From: an uncultured Sunxiuqinia sp.
GTDB taxonomy: Bacteria > Bacteroidota > Bacteroidia > Bacteroidales > Prolixibacteraceae
NCBI RefSeq assembly: GCF_963678245.1
Contig: NZ_OY782772.1
Location: 434,001-498,000 of the forward strand
Direction: 5' to 3'
DNA: 64,000 bases
A program made the translations under genes and the position numbers. The notes beneath the pieces were generated by a model that did no database searches, was not told where the DNA came from, and was given only the letters and a program-made list of their open reading frames with translations. Of this stretch, positions 26,657-34,433 are shown piece after piece (position 1 is the stretch's first letter; each line of letters starts with the position of its first letter).

Positions 26657-26768
26657 TTTTGATTTTTTTTCACTCCTTGAATTCTCCGTATCAATTACTC
26701 CCAAAGAATTCTAAAAAAACCTTAAAAACAACAAAAAAATAAGGCTGTTGGTTTTTGGTTTTAGAAAC

Positions 26769-27250
26769 TCAGAACTTTTTAAGATTTAAAAATTCAAAAG
26801 CCATCATTTGTTTTCTTTCACCCATATCCAAAGCTGTCTCAGGGAAATAAAATTGAATGATAATTTCAGGGTTGGTGACTACTTTAACTATAATCTCTTC
26901 TCCTGAATCAGATTTTGTTCTAATTACCAAATTGTCTTTCCCCTTTATTTGGCTAACTTTTAACCTCTCAGAAATTTTAAAGCTATTGTGTTTTGAACCA
27001 CAGTAAAAGACAATTACACTATCTGGAATATTCATATAAATAAACCAATCATCATCTGAATAGGGTATACTACTGAATAGGGTATACTATTAAAGCTGTT
27101 TTCGCCAGTTATTTCAGCATCAATAGGAGCTTCGATCATTCTCAGTTTCTCGCTTTTAAATGTATAATCACTTTTAATTAGTTGCCTTACTGTCTGAGCT
27201 CTGGAAACAAAAACAATCGAGATCAATATAGTGGTTAGTTGAATTTTCAT
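26769..27250 (-). pseudogene. small exported hypothetical protein split by a 17-bp tandem duplication
   Basis: Two short frames lie here: 27250-27032 (signal peptide MKIQLTTILISIVFVSRAQ, then 53 residues) and 27035-26769 (88 residues). Between them the 17-base unit CTGAATAGGGTATACTA occurs twice in tandem (27056-27072 and 27073-27089). Removing one copy restores one continuous frame of 154 residues that reads through as ...NSIPYSDDDWFIYMNIPDS.... The gene therefore was a single secreted protein and was broken by the duplication. The two frames now overlap as ATGA, so the downstream part might still be made. I recognise no domain. Confidence 0.7.
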
Positions 27251-27253
27251 GGG

Positions 27254-27733
27254 TTAACTATAAAGATTTTCAAGTTGTTTGATCTTTTCATTTCTAAGGT
27301 CGGTATAAGCAGTTTTGTTAATCTCAGATGGATTAGGAGTAATGCATAAATTGATCTTGCTGATCTTTTCATCTTTGAATTCAAACAGTATTACAGAATC
27401 CCTATAATTGTACTTGAAACCACACTCTGTAGTGCCTTCTTTGATTAAGCTAGTATTATTTCCATTCAATCCATCATCAATGAAGAACTGAGTTAATACA
27501 GTACAAGGTATATTATTCAAAAAAGCATTTTCAGCTATTACCGGTGAATTGTTCTTATTAATGGTCTCAAACATTTTACCGTAATACTCAAGTACCGCTG
27601 TTTTGCCCTTTAGCACATCCAATACCATTTGACTGTGATATTCAACTTTATCATCCAGTATTGGATCAAGCAATGCCGGATTTAAGGTATTCCATGCCAG
27701 TATATAGCCTTCAATTAGCTCTATTTGTCTCAT
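27254..27733 (-). CDS. SnoaL/NTF2-like protein
   Basis: This 159-residue protein resembles the SnoaL-like NTF2 fold: an N-terminal helix with IEGYILAWNTLNPALLDPIL, then DDKVEYHSQMVLDVLKGKTA and the Y-Y-G-K-M-F helix, followed by beta strands containing FEFKDEKISKINLC. Such proteins are small ligand-binding or isomerase-like domains. No catalytic dyad can be assigned. The gene ends 4 bases before the split exported protein on the same strand, so the two were probably co-transcribed. Confidence 0.6.
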   Translation of the reverse strand: MRQIELIEGYILAWNTLNPALLDPILDDKVEYHSQMVLDVLKGKTAVLEYYGKMFETINKNNSPVIAENAFLNNIPCTVLTQFFIDDGLNGNNTSLIKEGTTECGFKYNYRDSVILFEFKDEKISKINLCITPNPSEINKTAYTDLRNEKIKQLENLYS

Positions 27734-27883
27734 AATCTATTCTTTAAATTGTATCCAAATTTGCATTCCGCATATTAACTATATGTTTTTTAATTTTACT
27801 CTACTAAAACTTTAATTACTTATCTTAATTATTACTTCCTGCTGAATGTAGTATGAACCATTGTAAAAGGCTGATATATTAAT

Positions 27884-28267
27884 TTATTCAGGATAGTTTT
27901 CATATAACACAGTCCCAGACGTTGGGAATAATATAGCAGGACCACAATATCTTTTTGAAAAAGCAAGATAGGGCAATAAAACAAAAGGGAATAAATGAAC
28001 AAAGATGGCGTAAGATATATCCCACTGAATATCAAAAGACAATGCTAGATGTCGAAAAATTTTGAAGGATATATACACATTTAATATTGGTATTATTAGA
28101 AGTAATATCCACCACCAAGGTTTTCCGATAATTTTTAAAAGTACAACTATATTGTAAACTGGTATGATGGCTTCCCAGCCAGATTTCCCTGCTTTCAAAT
28201 ATATAATCCACATGGATGCAATCAAAATTATTATAATCGCGACATAAATAATACTAAGTATTTCCAT
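27884..28267 (-). CDS. DUF5684-like small membrane protein
   Basis: This 127-residue protein has four hydrophobic segments. The middle carries KAGKSGWEAIIPVYNIVVLLKI and GKPWWWILLLIIPILN, which are hallmarks of DUF5684 (a membrane family sometimes next to signal peptidases). The C-terminal 20 residues diverge from the family. It lies near the left end of the island, on the minus strand with neighbouring small genes. The function is unknown. Confidence 0.65.
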   Translation of the reverse strand: MEILSIIYVAIIIILIASMWIIYLKAGKSGWEAIIPVYNIVVLLKIIGKPWWWILLLIIPILNVYISFKIFRHLALSFDIQWDISYAIFVHLFPFVLLPYLAFSKRYCGPAILFPTSGTVLYENYPE

Positions 28268-28483
28268 AATAATAAATCTATTTTTTCCTACTCGTATGGC
28301 TTTTCGGTTACGCCCCGTTTTTAATATGGTTTCTGGCCTCCATTTTATGGTGATGGTTTATGTTGACAATCAACAAATGTGTGTTTTGCCGAGTCGTTAA
28401 AGCTTATTATAAGTTAGTCTTCTCACCATCATCTCTATACCAGTCAATTATTCTATTCCATGCATTAGTAATCATAATAGTTT

Positions 28484-29512
28484 TTAAAAAAAATTTAACG
28501 AATAAAAAGTATTAAGAAATTTATTTTCACATTCTGGGTAATCAATTGTCTTACAGGTGCCTGTCATTAAATAACCATAGTTGTCTTTATAGAAATATAT
28601 TTCTATAACATTTGTCGATCTACTTTCATTTATACTTTTTACTAGGAAGGCTTCAATATTATCAATGTATATTTTCTCGGTGCTCGTTATTTTTTCTTGC
28701 GGATTAGTTTGTATATACATATTCTTAATAAAATCAAGAGTGTAATCGTGTGCTGAAATATTAAGTTCTTCTTTTGTCCTTTCTGAAACATCTATTGTCA
28801 CAATGCTTAACGGATCTCTTGAAACAACTTTAAAATCGATATGACTTCCATTTGCTTTTTCTGGTACATACCCATCAGGAATTAATATCTCATATTTATA
28901 TTTGGGACTGATATATTTTTCAGCGTCTTCATCATAAATAAATTCAAAATCTCTTATGAATGCATCAAAAGCGGTTTCCAAAGTTTCAGGTTCTGCTATT
29001 ACAGAAATGGTATAGGCTTTAGTAATATTGAGAGTTGTGATTGATTTTGCTTTTAATAGCGCTAAATGGTTATTAATAAGGTTATTATTTGTCACGATAA
29101 AATTATTAGTAATCGCTTTCTTGTTTTTAAATGTTACAATTTTGAAATCGCATTTATCATTTTTTAGATTTCCTTCATATTCGTCAAAGAATGATTTTCT
29201 ATATGACAGATTGAACTTTTCTAAACCAATCGATTTCAGGTTATGAATAAGATTGTTGACGTTGATTCGATAGAATATCTTATTATTTAAATCTTGGTAT
29301 AAATAAGAATTTAATGTATCGCTATTAATCTCATTTACGAATTTGTATTTCGTTGATATTTTGAAATTATCAATATTATAGAGTGTTTTACCACTAACAA
29401 TATTCTCAATTTCTTTTTTTTCTTGAATCTTATTGTGTGTGTTCTTGGAAGTTTCGATTTTACAGGATTGAATTACAACTAATAGTATTAGTAAAAAAAC
29501 GTTTTTAATCAT
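28484..29512 (-). CDS. hypothetical lipoprotein
   Basis: I do not recognise this 342-residue protein. It has a lipoprotein signal (IKNVFLLILLVVIQSC, Cys17), a charged spacer (ETSKNTHNKIQEKKEIE), then a mixed alpha/beta region. The segment from about residue 200 (YKYEILIPDGYVPE) looks like a PsbP or DUF1795-type fold. It is followed by about 215 non-coding bases before the DUF5684 gene. Codon use is AT-rich like the rest of the island. Confidence 0.6.
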   Translation of the reverse strand: MIKNVFLLILLVVIQSCKIETSKNTHNKIQEKKEIENIVSGKTLYNIDNFKISTKYKFVNEINSDTLNSYLYQDLNNKIFYRINVNNLIHNLKSIGLEKFNLSYRKSFFDEYEGNLKNDKCDFKIVTFKNKKAITNNFIVTNNNLINNHLALLKAKSITTLNITKAYTISVIAEPETLETAFDAFIRDFEFIYDEDAEKYISPKYKYEILIPDGYVPEKANGSHIDFKVVSRDPLSIVTIDVSERTKEELNISAHDYTLDFIKNMYIQTNPQEKITSTEKIYIDNIEAFLVKSINESRSTNVIEIYFYKDNYGYLMTGTCKTIDYPECENKFLNTFYSLNFF

Positions 29513-29740
29513 ATCGTTAAGATTAGTCGTTGCTTAATTGAACGTGAGCTTTTCTACAGATGCAATTGCTATCAGTGAAATGCATAGAAAGTATATGGAT
29601 ATAAATAATGCGCCTATTTGTATGTACTAATTGCTTAGTGTTAGATAAGATTTGCATCACTCGGATTATTTGTGCTGATGTATTCAATTGTATATATGGA
29701 GAATCAAGGTAAAATCACATTCTATAATTTTTTATCGATA

Positions 29741-29758
29741 GTTGTCATTTATGATAAC
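29741..29758 (+). promoter_or_regulatory. XRE operator, distal copy
   Basis: GTTGTCA-TTTA-TGATAAC is an inverted repeat that recurs as GTTGTCA-GAAA-TGATAAC 46 bases downstream, just before an XRE-family gene. Confidence 0.65.
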
Positions 29759-29786
29759 CGCATATCAAATATAAAACAAAATATTA

Positions 29787-29804
29787 GTTGTCAGAAATGA
29801 TAAC
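29787..29804 (+). promoter_or_regulatory. XRE operator, proximal copy
   Basis: GTTGTCA-GAAA-TGATAAC ends 2 bases before the ATG at 29807. Both copies share GTTGTCA-N4-TGATAAC, so they are the likely autoregulatory sites of the encoded regulator. Confidence 0.68.
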
Positions 29805-29806
29805 TA

Positions 29807-30031
29807 ATGAATATTGACCAGCTTCAAATAAAAATTGGTGAACGTATCCGGTTTTTGAGGGAACAAAAAGGAATATCCCAACAGAACATGGCTGCTATCT
29901 GCAATTTTGAGAAGGCTAATCTTTCCCGTATTGAAGCTGGTCGAACAAATCCAACAATTTCCACACTTTATAAAATAAGTCAAGCACTCGAAACAACCAT
30001 TTCAGATCTGGTTGATGTTGAAAAACAGTAA
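29807..30031 (+). CDS. XRE-family transcriptional regulator
   Basis: This 74-residue single-domain Cro/C1-type helix-turn-helix protein reads IGERIRFLREQKGISQQNMA, then CNFEKANLSRIEAGRTNPTI and the C-terminal helix. It is the only plus-strand gene in the left part of the island. Two identical inverted repeats precede it and the nearer one touches the start codon, so it probably represses itself and possibly the divergent lipoprotein gene. A role in controlling island excision is possible but not shown. Confidence 0.85.
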   Translation: MNIDQLQIKIGERIRFLREQKGISQQNMAAICNFEKANLSRIEAGRTNPTISTLYKISQALETTISDLVDVEKQ

Positions 30032-30138
30032 ATAGCTACCGTTACTTTTATAAGCTTTTTCAGGGGTTTTGTTTTTTAGCGTTGGTAAACCGTCTCAAAA
30101 AACAGTAAAAATACAGCATAAGCCAACGGTCAAAGATT

Positions 30139-30181
30139 GTCCATCCATCCTAACCCATAAGGAGTGTAGACGGACGGACAA
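30139..30181. repeat. hairpin with CCATCC/GGACGGAC arms, left copy
   Basis: Left arm TGTCCATCCATCC and right arm GACGGACGGACA form an imperfect hairpin seven bases from the stop of a minus-strand gene. A closely similar hairpin stands at 47564-47606 at the same distance from the stop of the RepA-like ATPase gene. No T run is present on either strand. Confidence 0.55.
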
Positions 30182-30187
30182 GTTTAT

Positions 30188-30445
30188 TTAAGCTTTAATT
30201 GTAAAGAACCAGACAAAGTAAGCCCTGTCATCAATGATGAATACCTCCTCTCGTTTTAAGGTCATTTTAACAGCCATAACGTTATAGGTTTCCCCTATCG
30301 TCAGTGGAGGCACATTGACTCGGCAAACGACTTTAAACGGGCAATGCAGCCGTAATAAATGCCCATTCGATTGTATTACAAGGATACTGTCAGTACCAAC
30401 AATTTTAAAAAGCTCAACGATGTACTTTCGAGCTCTATCAGACAT
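30188..30445 (-). CDS. hypothetical protein
   Basis: I do not recognise this 85-residue protein. It is predicted to be mostly beta strand (TDSILVIQSNGHLLRLHCPF, VNVPPLTIGETYNVMAVKM, EVFIIDDRAYFVWFFTIK). I chose the ATG at 30445 because the longer frame starts with TTG. It follows the DUF3871 gene on the same strand and is probably the last gene of the element's 117-residue/ATPase/DUF3871 row. Confidence 0.6.
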   Translation of the reverse strand: MSDRARKYIVELFKIVGTDSILVIQSNGHLLRLHCPFKVVCRVNVPPLTIGETYNVMAVKMTLKREEVFIIDDRAYFVWFFTIKA

Positions 30446-30503
30446 TGTATGAAGTTTTAGTAGCAAAATAATTATGGGAAAATCTCCATTCTAATAAGGA
30501 GGA

Positions 30504-31484
30504 TTAGCTCAGGTACCAGGATTTATTACCTGCGTCAAGCTGATCGCATAGAAATCCAGTAAAAGAGAAACAATTGGCTCCTCTTTCAAGAAAAGTATCA
30601 ATGTAAGACGATTTATTCGCTCCGGTAAAAAGGTTGTATAATTTCCATAAATCAATACTTCCGTTGTCATTCCTGCTAAAATTCTCATCCATATAATACT
30701 CTCTTGCTACTATACCTACTTGGGTATCACTTAACGGAAACGGTTTAACCTGATTACGCTGCTTCGTTGGTAAATGTTGGTACAACCTTGCTTTACCCAA
30801 GAGATGAGCAAATTGTGATTCAGACAGCTCGAAACCGTCCATTCTCTTTAACAGATTTAGTTGAATTGATGGTTCAAACTCACTGATCAGATTGAAAATA
30901 CCTAATGCCAATTCGTTAATGGTTCTGGCCCTGATCTCCCTGATAGCGCCATCAGTAGAAATGCATAAATTAGTACATACCCAGTTTCTGTAACCAATGA
31001 AAACTTTGAATTTTTCTTCTCCTTTTTTACTATACAAGTTTTCATGATTGTAAGCGCGGACTCCACCAATCGTAAGTGATAATTGGTTACCACTGATGTT
31101 TTCTTTAATGTCCGGCAGTTCAATTAGAAAGGCCATACGCTCATAATAAAGGGTTTTTTCTACTTCTGTAAGTTCTTTGACAGGTTTTCCCATGGCTTCA
31201 GGAATTCGTCCTTTAATCGGATGCGAAGCCCTGACAGCAGGTTGCAAAATGCGTTCACCATTGAAATATTGATGAACAGCTTCATAGCAAGTGTCAATAA
31301 ACTCGGTATGGCTGATTGTGCTCTCATTATCTTTAGCAAAGACAGGGATAATACATTTTCTCTTCAAATCATCAAGTAACACCGATTTGGTATTAGCGTG
31401 AATAAACTGATCAGAAGAAATTTCGTCCATCAACATAACGGCTTTATCTGCTACTGGACTTTCATGTGTTTTAAGAATTTCCAT
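30504..31484 (-). CDS. DUF3871 family protein
   Basis: This 326-residue protein fits DUF3871, a family found on Bacteroidota mobile elements; typical segments are SLTIGGVRAYNHENLYSKKG, EKFKVFIGYRNWVCTNLCIS and the C-terminal NFSRNDNGSIDLWKLYNLFT. The general layout recalls the DUF932-type proteins of phages and plasmids. No biochemical role is established. It starts 3 bases after the RecA-like ATPase gene, suggesting that the two act together in element replication or recombination. Confidence 0.68.
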   Translation of the reverse strand: MEILKTHESPVADKAVMLMDEISSDQFIHANTKSVLLDDLKRKCIIPVFAKDNESTISHTEFIDTCYEAVHQYFNGERILQPAVRASHPIKGRIPEAMGKPVKELTEVEKTLYYERMAFLIELPDIKENISGNQLSLTIGGVRAYNHENLYSKKGEEKFKVFIGYRNWVCTNLCISTDGAIREIRARTINELALGIFNLISEFEPSIQLNLLKRMDGFELSESQFAHLLGKARLYQHLPTKQRNQVKPFPLSDTQVGIVAREYYMDENFSRNDNGSIDLWKLYNLFTGANKSSYIDTFLERGANCFSFTGFLCDQLDAGNKSWYLS

Positions 31485-31487
31485 ATC

Positions 31488-32336
31488 TCAATGATTTAAG
31501 TTTTTAATCGTTTCGACAACTGGATTTTCGAGTTGAATCTTTTTTTCGATGGTAAGAGGTTCAATCTCCTTCCTGAAATTTTGATATCGCAATAAAATCG
31601 ACCGAAGCTGTTCAACTGTTGCGGCCTGATCAATCATTTGAATGACATCATGCAAAGACTTACCAGATTCACACCACTTTCGTATTCTGTCGCCTGTTTT
31701 TTCAGAGATTGTAAATGATGGTTTATCCATAAACATACCTGTACGGTCTTTTGAAGCTGATACCTGGTGCTTAATGTTAATGTCAAACACTAAAGTAAAT
31801 TCATAATCAAGCCCTTCACGAGTTACTCCTTTAAGCCCAACTTTTTCAGCAACCATTTTACCATTCTTTTCAGATAGCACATAGTCCTGTTTACTCCTGA
31901 TGGTTGCAATTACGTGACAAGGGGATTGAAGAATCTTCTGGACAAACTCATTATGCCTTGGTGTGATTTTAGCCCAGTTTGTAAACGAATTGCCAAGCAT
32001 AGATCCGTGAATATCCAATATTCCTCCAGATCCTTCCCACTCGTGAGAGATTGAGTCAATAATAATTACCTCCAGATTGGATTTGATACAGACATCAATA
32101 GCCTGAATATATCTTTCCGGTGAGTACGGTTTTGAAAGTGGCAATACTTTGTAATCACCTAAATGAGCGTACAGATCAGAAGAATTGTTTTCCGTATCAA
32201 TAACACCAATTTTAGTCCAGTCACCAACCATACCAAAGGCAATTAATAGTGATGACATTGTTTTTCCTGATCCTGATGGACCCTGAAGTCCCATCTTTAT
32301 TTTAGCTTGCTTGCGTTCTGCTTTTCTTAATTCCAT
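31488..32336 (-). CDS. RecA-like AAA-type ATPase of a mobile element
   Basis: This 282-residue ATPase has Walker A GPSGSGKT at residues 19-26 and a Walker B-like strand VIIIDSISHEW near residue 96. The conserved IRSKQDY and GLKGVTREGLDYEFTLVFDI segments place it with the phage and island ATPases annotated simply as AAA family ATPase. It may load or anneal single-stranded DNA in replication or recombination of the island. It lies between a 117-residue unknown gene and the DUF3871 gene on the same strand. Confidence 0.75.
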   Translation of the reverse strand: MELRKAERKQAKIKMGLQGPSGSGKTMSSLLIAFGMVGDWTKIGVIDTENNSSDLYAHLGDYKVLPLSKPYSPERYIQAIDVCIKSNLEVIIIDSISHEWEGSGGILDIHGSMLGNSFTNWAKITPRHNEFVQKILQSPCHVIATIRSKQDYVLSEKNGKMVAEKVGLKGVTREGLDYEFTLVFDINIKHQVSASKDRTGMFMDKPSFTISEKTGDRIRKWCESGKSLHDVIQMIDQAATVEQLRSILLRYQNFRKEIEPLTIEKKIQLENPVVETIKNLNH

Positions 32337-32478
32337 ATTGATCGAGTTTAGAATTTATATTTAGAAATTAACTTGGAAGAAATTATTGACTAGCAAAAAA
32401 AGAGGGTGCCAGTTTTGGCCCCTCTAATCTCATAAAGTCTATTTAAATTAATACAGTAGAGGATTGATAATAGCACTA

Positions 32479-32832
32479 TTAAGCCTCAATGGCTGTAAAG
32501 ACAGCTCCTTCATGAATGGCCTCTTCTGCACTTTCAACTTCAGACTGATACTCCCAGCGATGGGATAATTCAATGATTTCACCAGTTTCTTTGATAGTGA
32601 TTTCATAAGGTTCACACTCTACTTTCTTGATCTCACCAGTCATCTGCTGTCCGACCATACTCTTGCAAGTTTGCTCATCAAAGGTTGATGGTACCGATGC
32701 TCTTTTAGCTGTGGCATAGTATCTGCCAGTTTCTTGTGACTTAACCATTTCAATTCCACCTTGTAGAATTATGGCATAAAATTCTTCTCCCTCTTGATTT
32801 TTCCGGAGGGCATGATCTACGATTGTTACCAT
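32479..32832 (-). CDS. hypothetical island protein
   Basis: I do not recognise this 117-residue protein. It is rich in beta strands at the start (VTIVDHALRKNQEGEEFYAI) and has an acidic C-terminus (EVESAEEAIHEGAVFTAIEA). The acidic tail and its place ahead of the RecA-like ATPase would suit a single-strand DNA accessory protein, but this is speculation. It is the first gene of the minus-strand row of the island's left module. Confidence 0.6.
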   Translation of the reverse strand: MVTIVDHALRKNQEGEEFYAIILQGGIEMVKSQETGRYYATAKRASVPSTFDEQTCKSMVGQQMTGEIKKVECEPYEITIKETGEIIELSHRWEYQSEVESAEEAIHEGAVFTAIEA

Positions 32833-33145
32833 GTCATTAAAAATTTTAATTAATAAATACGTTTTTGAAAAAATAAAGCCGGGGGATAAATCCAGCTCCA
32901 GAAGGTAGGGGGGGTGTTTTGTTTAGTTGGGGCACTCGATTAAAATAGGGCGATCAAAAATTATATTTTATATAAATTGAACTAGTGCTTTTAAGACGGC
33001 TTTTATATTGCTGACTGTGTGGTGACTAAATCTGGTTATCGTATTTCGGCAGACTTATAAATATTGTAATTCAGATGTTCATCTTTTGAATGCTGGTAAT
33101 AATTAAGGATGTTATTTACTAAAAAAGATCATAAGAATCTCCAAG
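32833..33145. other. non-coding gap
   Basis: Between the 117-residue gene and the broken endonuclease gene I find no supported gene. The stretch contains short G runs (GTAGGGGGGGTG near 32906) and AT-rich sequence, with no clear terminator or operator. Confidence 0.5.
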
Positions 33146-33889
33146 CTAATTTAAATCCCAATCTTCGTTATTTATCACACTTTCCAAATGGGTTTCAACT
33201 TTGTCATCCAGACCAGAAAAAAAAGTCAATACCCGTAACCGATTCAACACTATCCACAGTAACAAAAAACTGGCTTAAATCCTTTGATGACTTTTCGTTT
33301 GGTAGTATAAAGGCAATCATTCCGTTTTTATCACTGTACAGGACTTTGTAATACTCTGCCGGAACAGTTACGCTATCAGCCCCAATCTTGCCTATTTTGT
33401 TGTTTAGAATGCCCCCAGAGGCAACATATAGCCCGTTAAACTCCAAAGCCCATGTTCTTACTTGACTCTCTAATTTAGACCAAATACCTCTGTTAAAGCT
33501 TGGGTTCTGTGGTGACATATTGGAAAGAAAGATTCAGACATCGAAGTATGATTCAAAGCCATATCAGCAGCAGGGCAAAGGTGACCTCTGTCATATCCAG
33601 AGCCTTTATAATCTGCTAATGTAGCTGAACCTGTACTAACCAACGGATCTTCCCTGAAATCATCAGTTCTTTTTTGAGTGCCGTTAATTAATTCGGGTGT
33701 CAAGTGATAATAAACCCAATAGGCTTGTTCATCATTCTCTGAATAGGCTATTGAATAGTATGTGTGATCTACAACCTCTCCAATTGATTTTGGCTCTATG
33801 CTTGTATCAAAGTTAACAGCAGTAATGTCCTCATTTGTCTTACAGGAAAAAGCTAGTGCCAACAACAACAGAACAAATGTTTTTTTCAT
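33146..33889 (-). pseudogene. DNA/RNA non-specific endonuclease, two frameshifts
   Basis: A lipoprotein-type start (MKKTFVLLLLALAFSC from the ATG at 33889) leads into a non-specific nuclease with the catalytic motif YDRGHLCPAADM. After MSESFF the frame is lost and resumes as SNMSPQNPSFNRGIWSKLE in the next frame. The break lies in a CTTT repeat (about 33516-33524) where one unit appears lost. Near the end a run of eight T (about 33221-33228) shifts the frame again; dropping one T restores GIDFFSGLDDKVETHLESV and a stop at 33146. The enzyme would degrade DNA and RNA outside the cytoplasm if intact. As read, it is not made whole. Confidence 0.8.
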
Positions 33890-33910
33890 ACTAAGGGATT
33901 TGTTTCTCAA

Positions 33911-34433
33911 AGCTATTGCTTATTAATGATTATATTGATAACTTCATCAAACTTTTTACAGACATAAAAAGTAGGTTTATTCTTATTTTATGAAATGGGT
34001 GATAATGAAACCCCTTGTTCAACTTGGGGTTTCATTTTGCTTTCTTATGGGAAATATCGTAAACAACAGAGATTTATACTCATGTTTCAAATTTAGAGAT
34101 CCAAAAGGTTATTAACCCGATTGACGAAATAATAAGTACGAAATGAAAAGGTATCACTTCCAAGTAAATAATATTGTAAATGACACCTTTTGTCACACAT
34201 ATAGAAAAAATAAGTGGAATAAAAGTTCTATTCCACATACGTTGTACGCAAGCCACCAAGACAGAAACATTGTGCTAATTTGATGAGAAAAAATGAAACT
34301 GAAATACTAAGAAACCCCAACACACAAAGCATAAGTTTGTCAGCCCATCCCTGCAAGCGTCGCTTCGCTGCCAAGCACATGCTTTTTTACCGCCACACAC
34401 TGCTAAAATTAAGTCACTTAGTAAGATTGTATT
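33911..34433. other. non-coding region left of the defence cargo
   Basis: No gene is supported here. It holds a terminator-like hairpin at 34004-34036. From about 34340 to 34410 it becomes markedly more GC-rich (CTGCAAGCGTCGCTTCGCTG), like the spacers between the later cargo genes. Confidence 0.55.
34004..34040 (+). terminator. isolated terminator-like hairpin
   Basis: A perfect 11-bp stem AATGAAACCCC/GGGGTTTCATT is followed by TTGC. No plus-strand gene ends here, so it may insulate the cargo or be left over from a lost gene. Confidence 0.55.
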
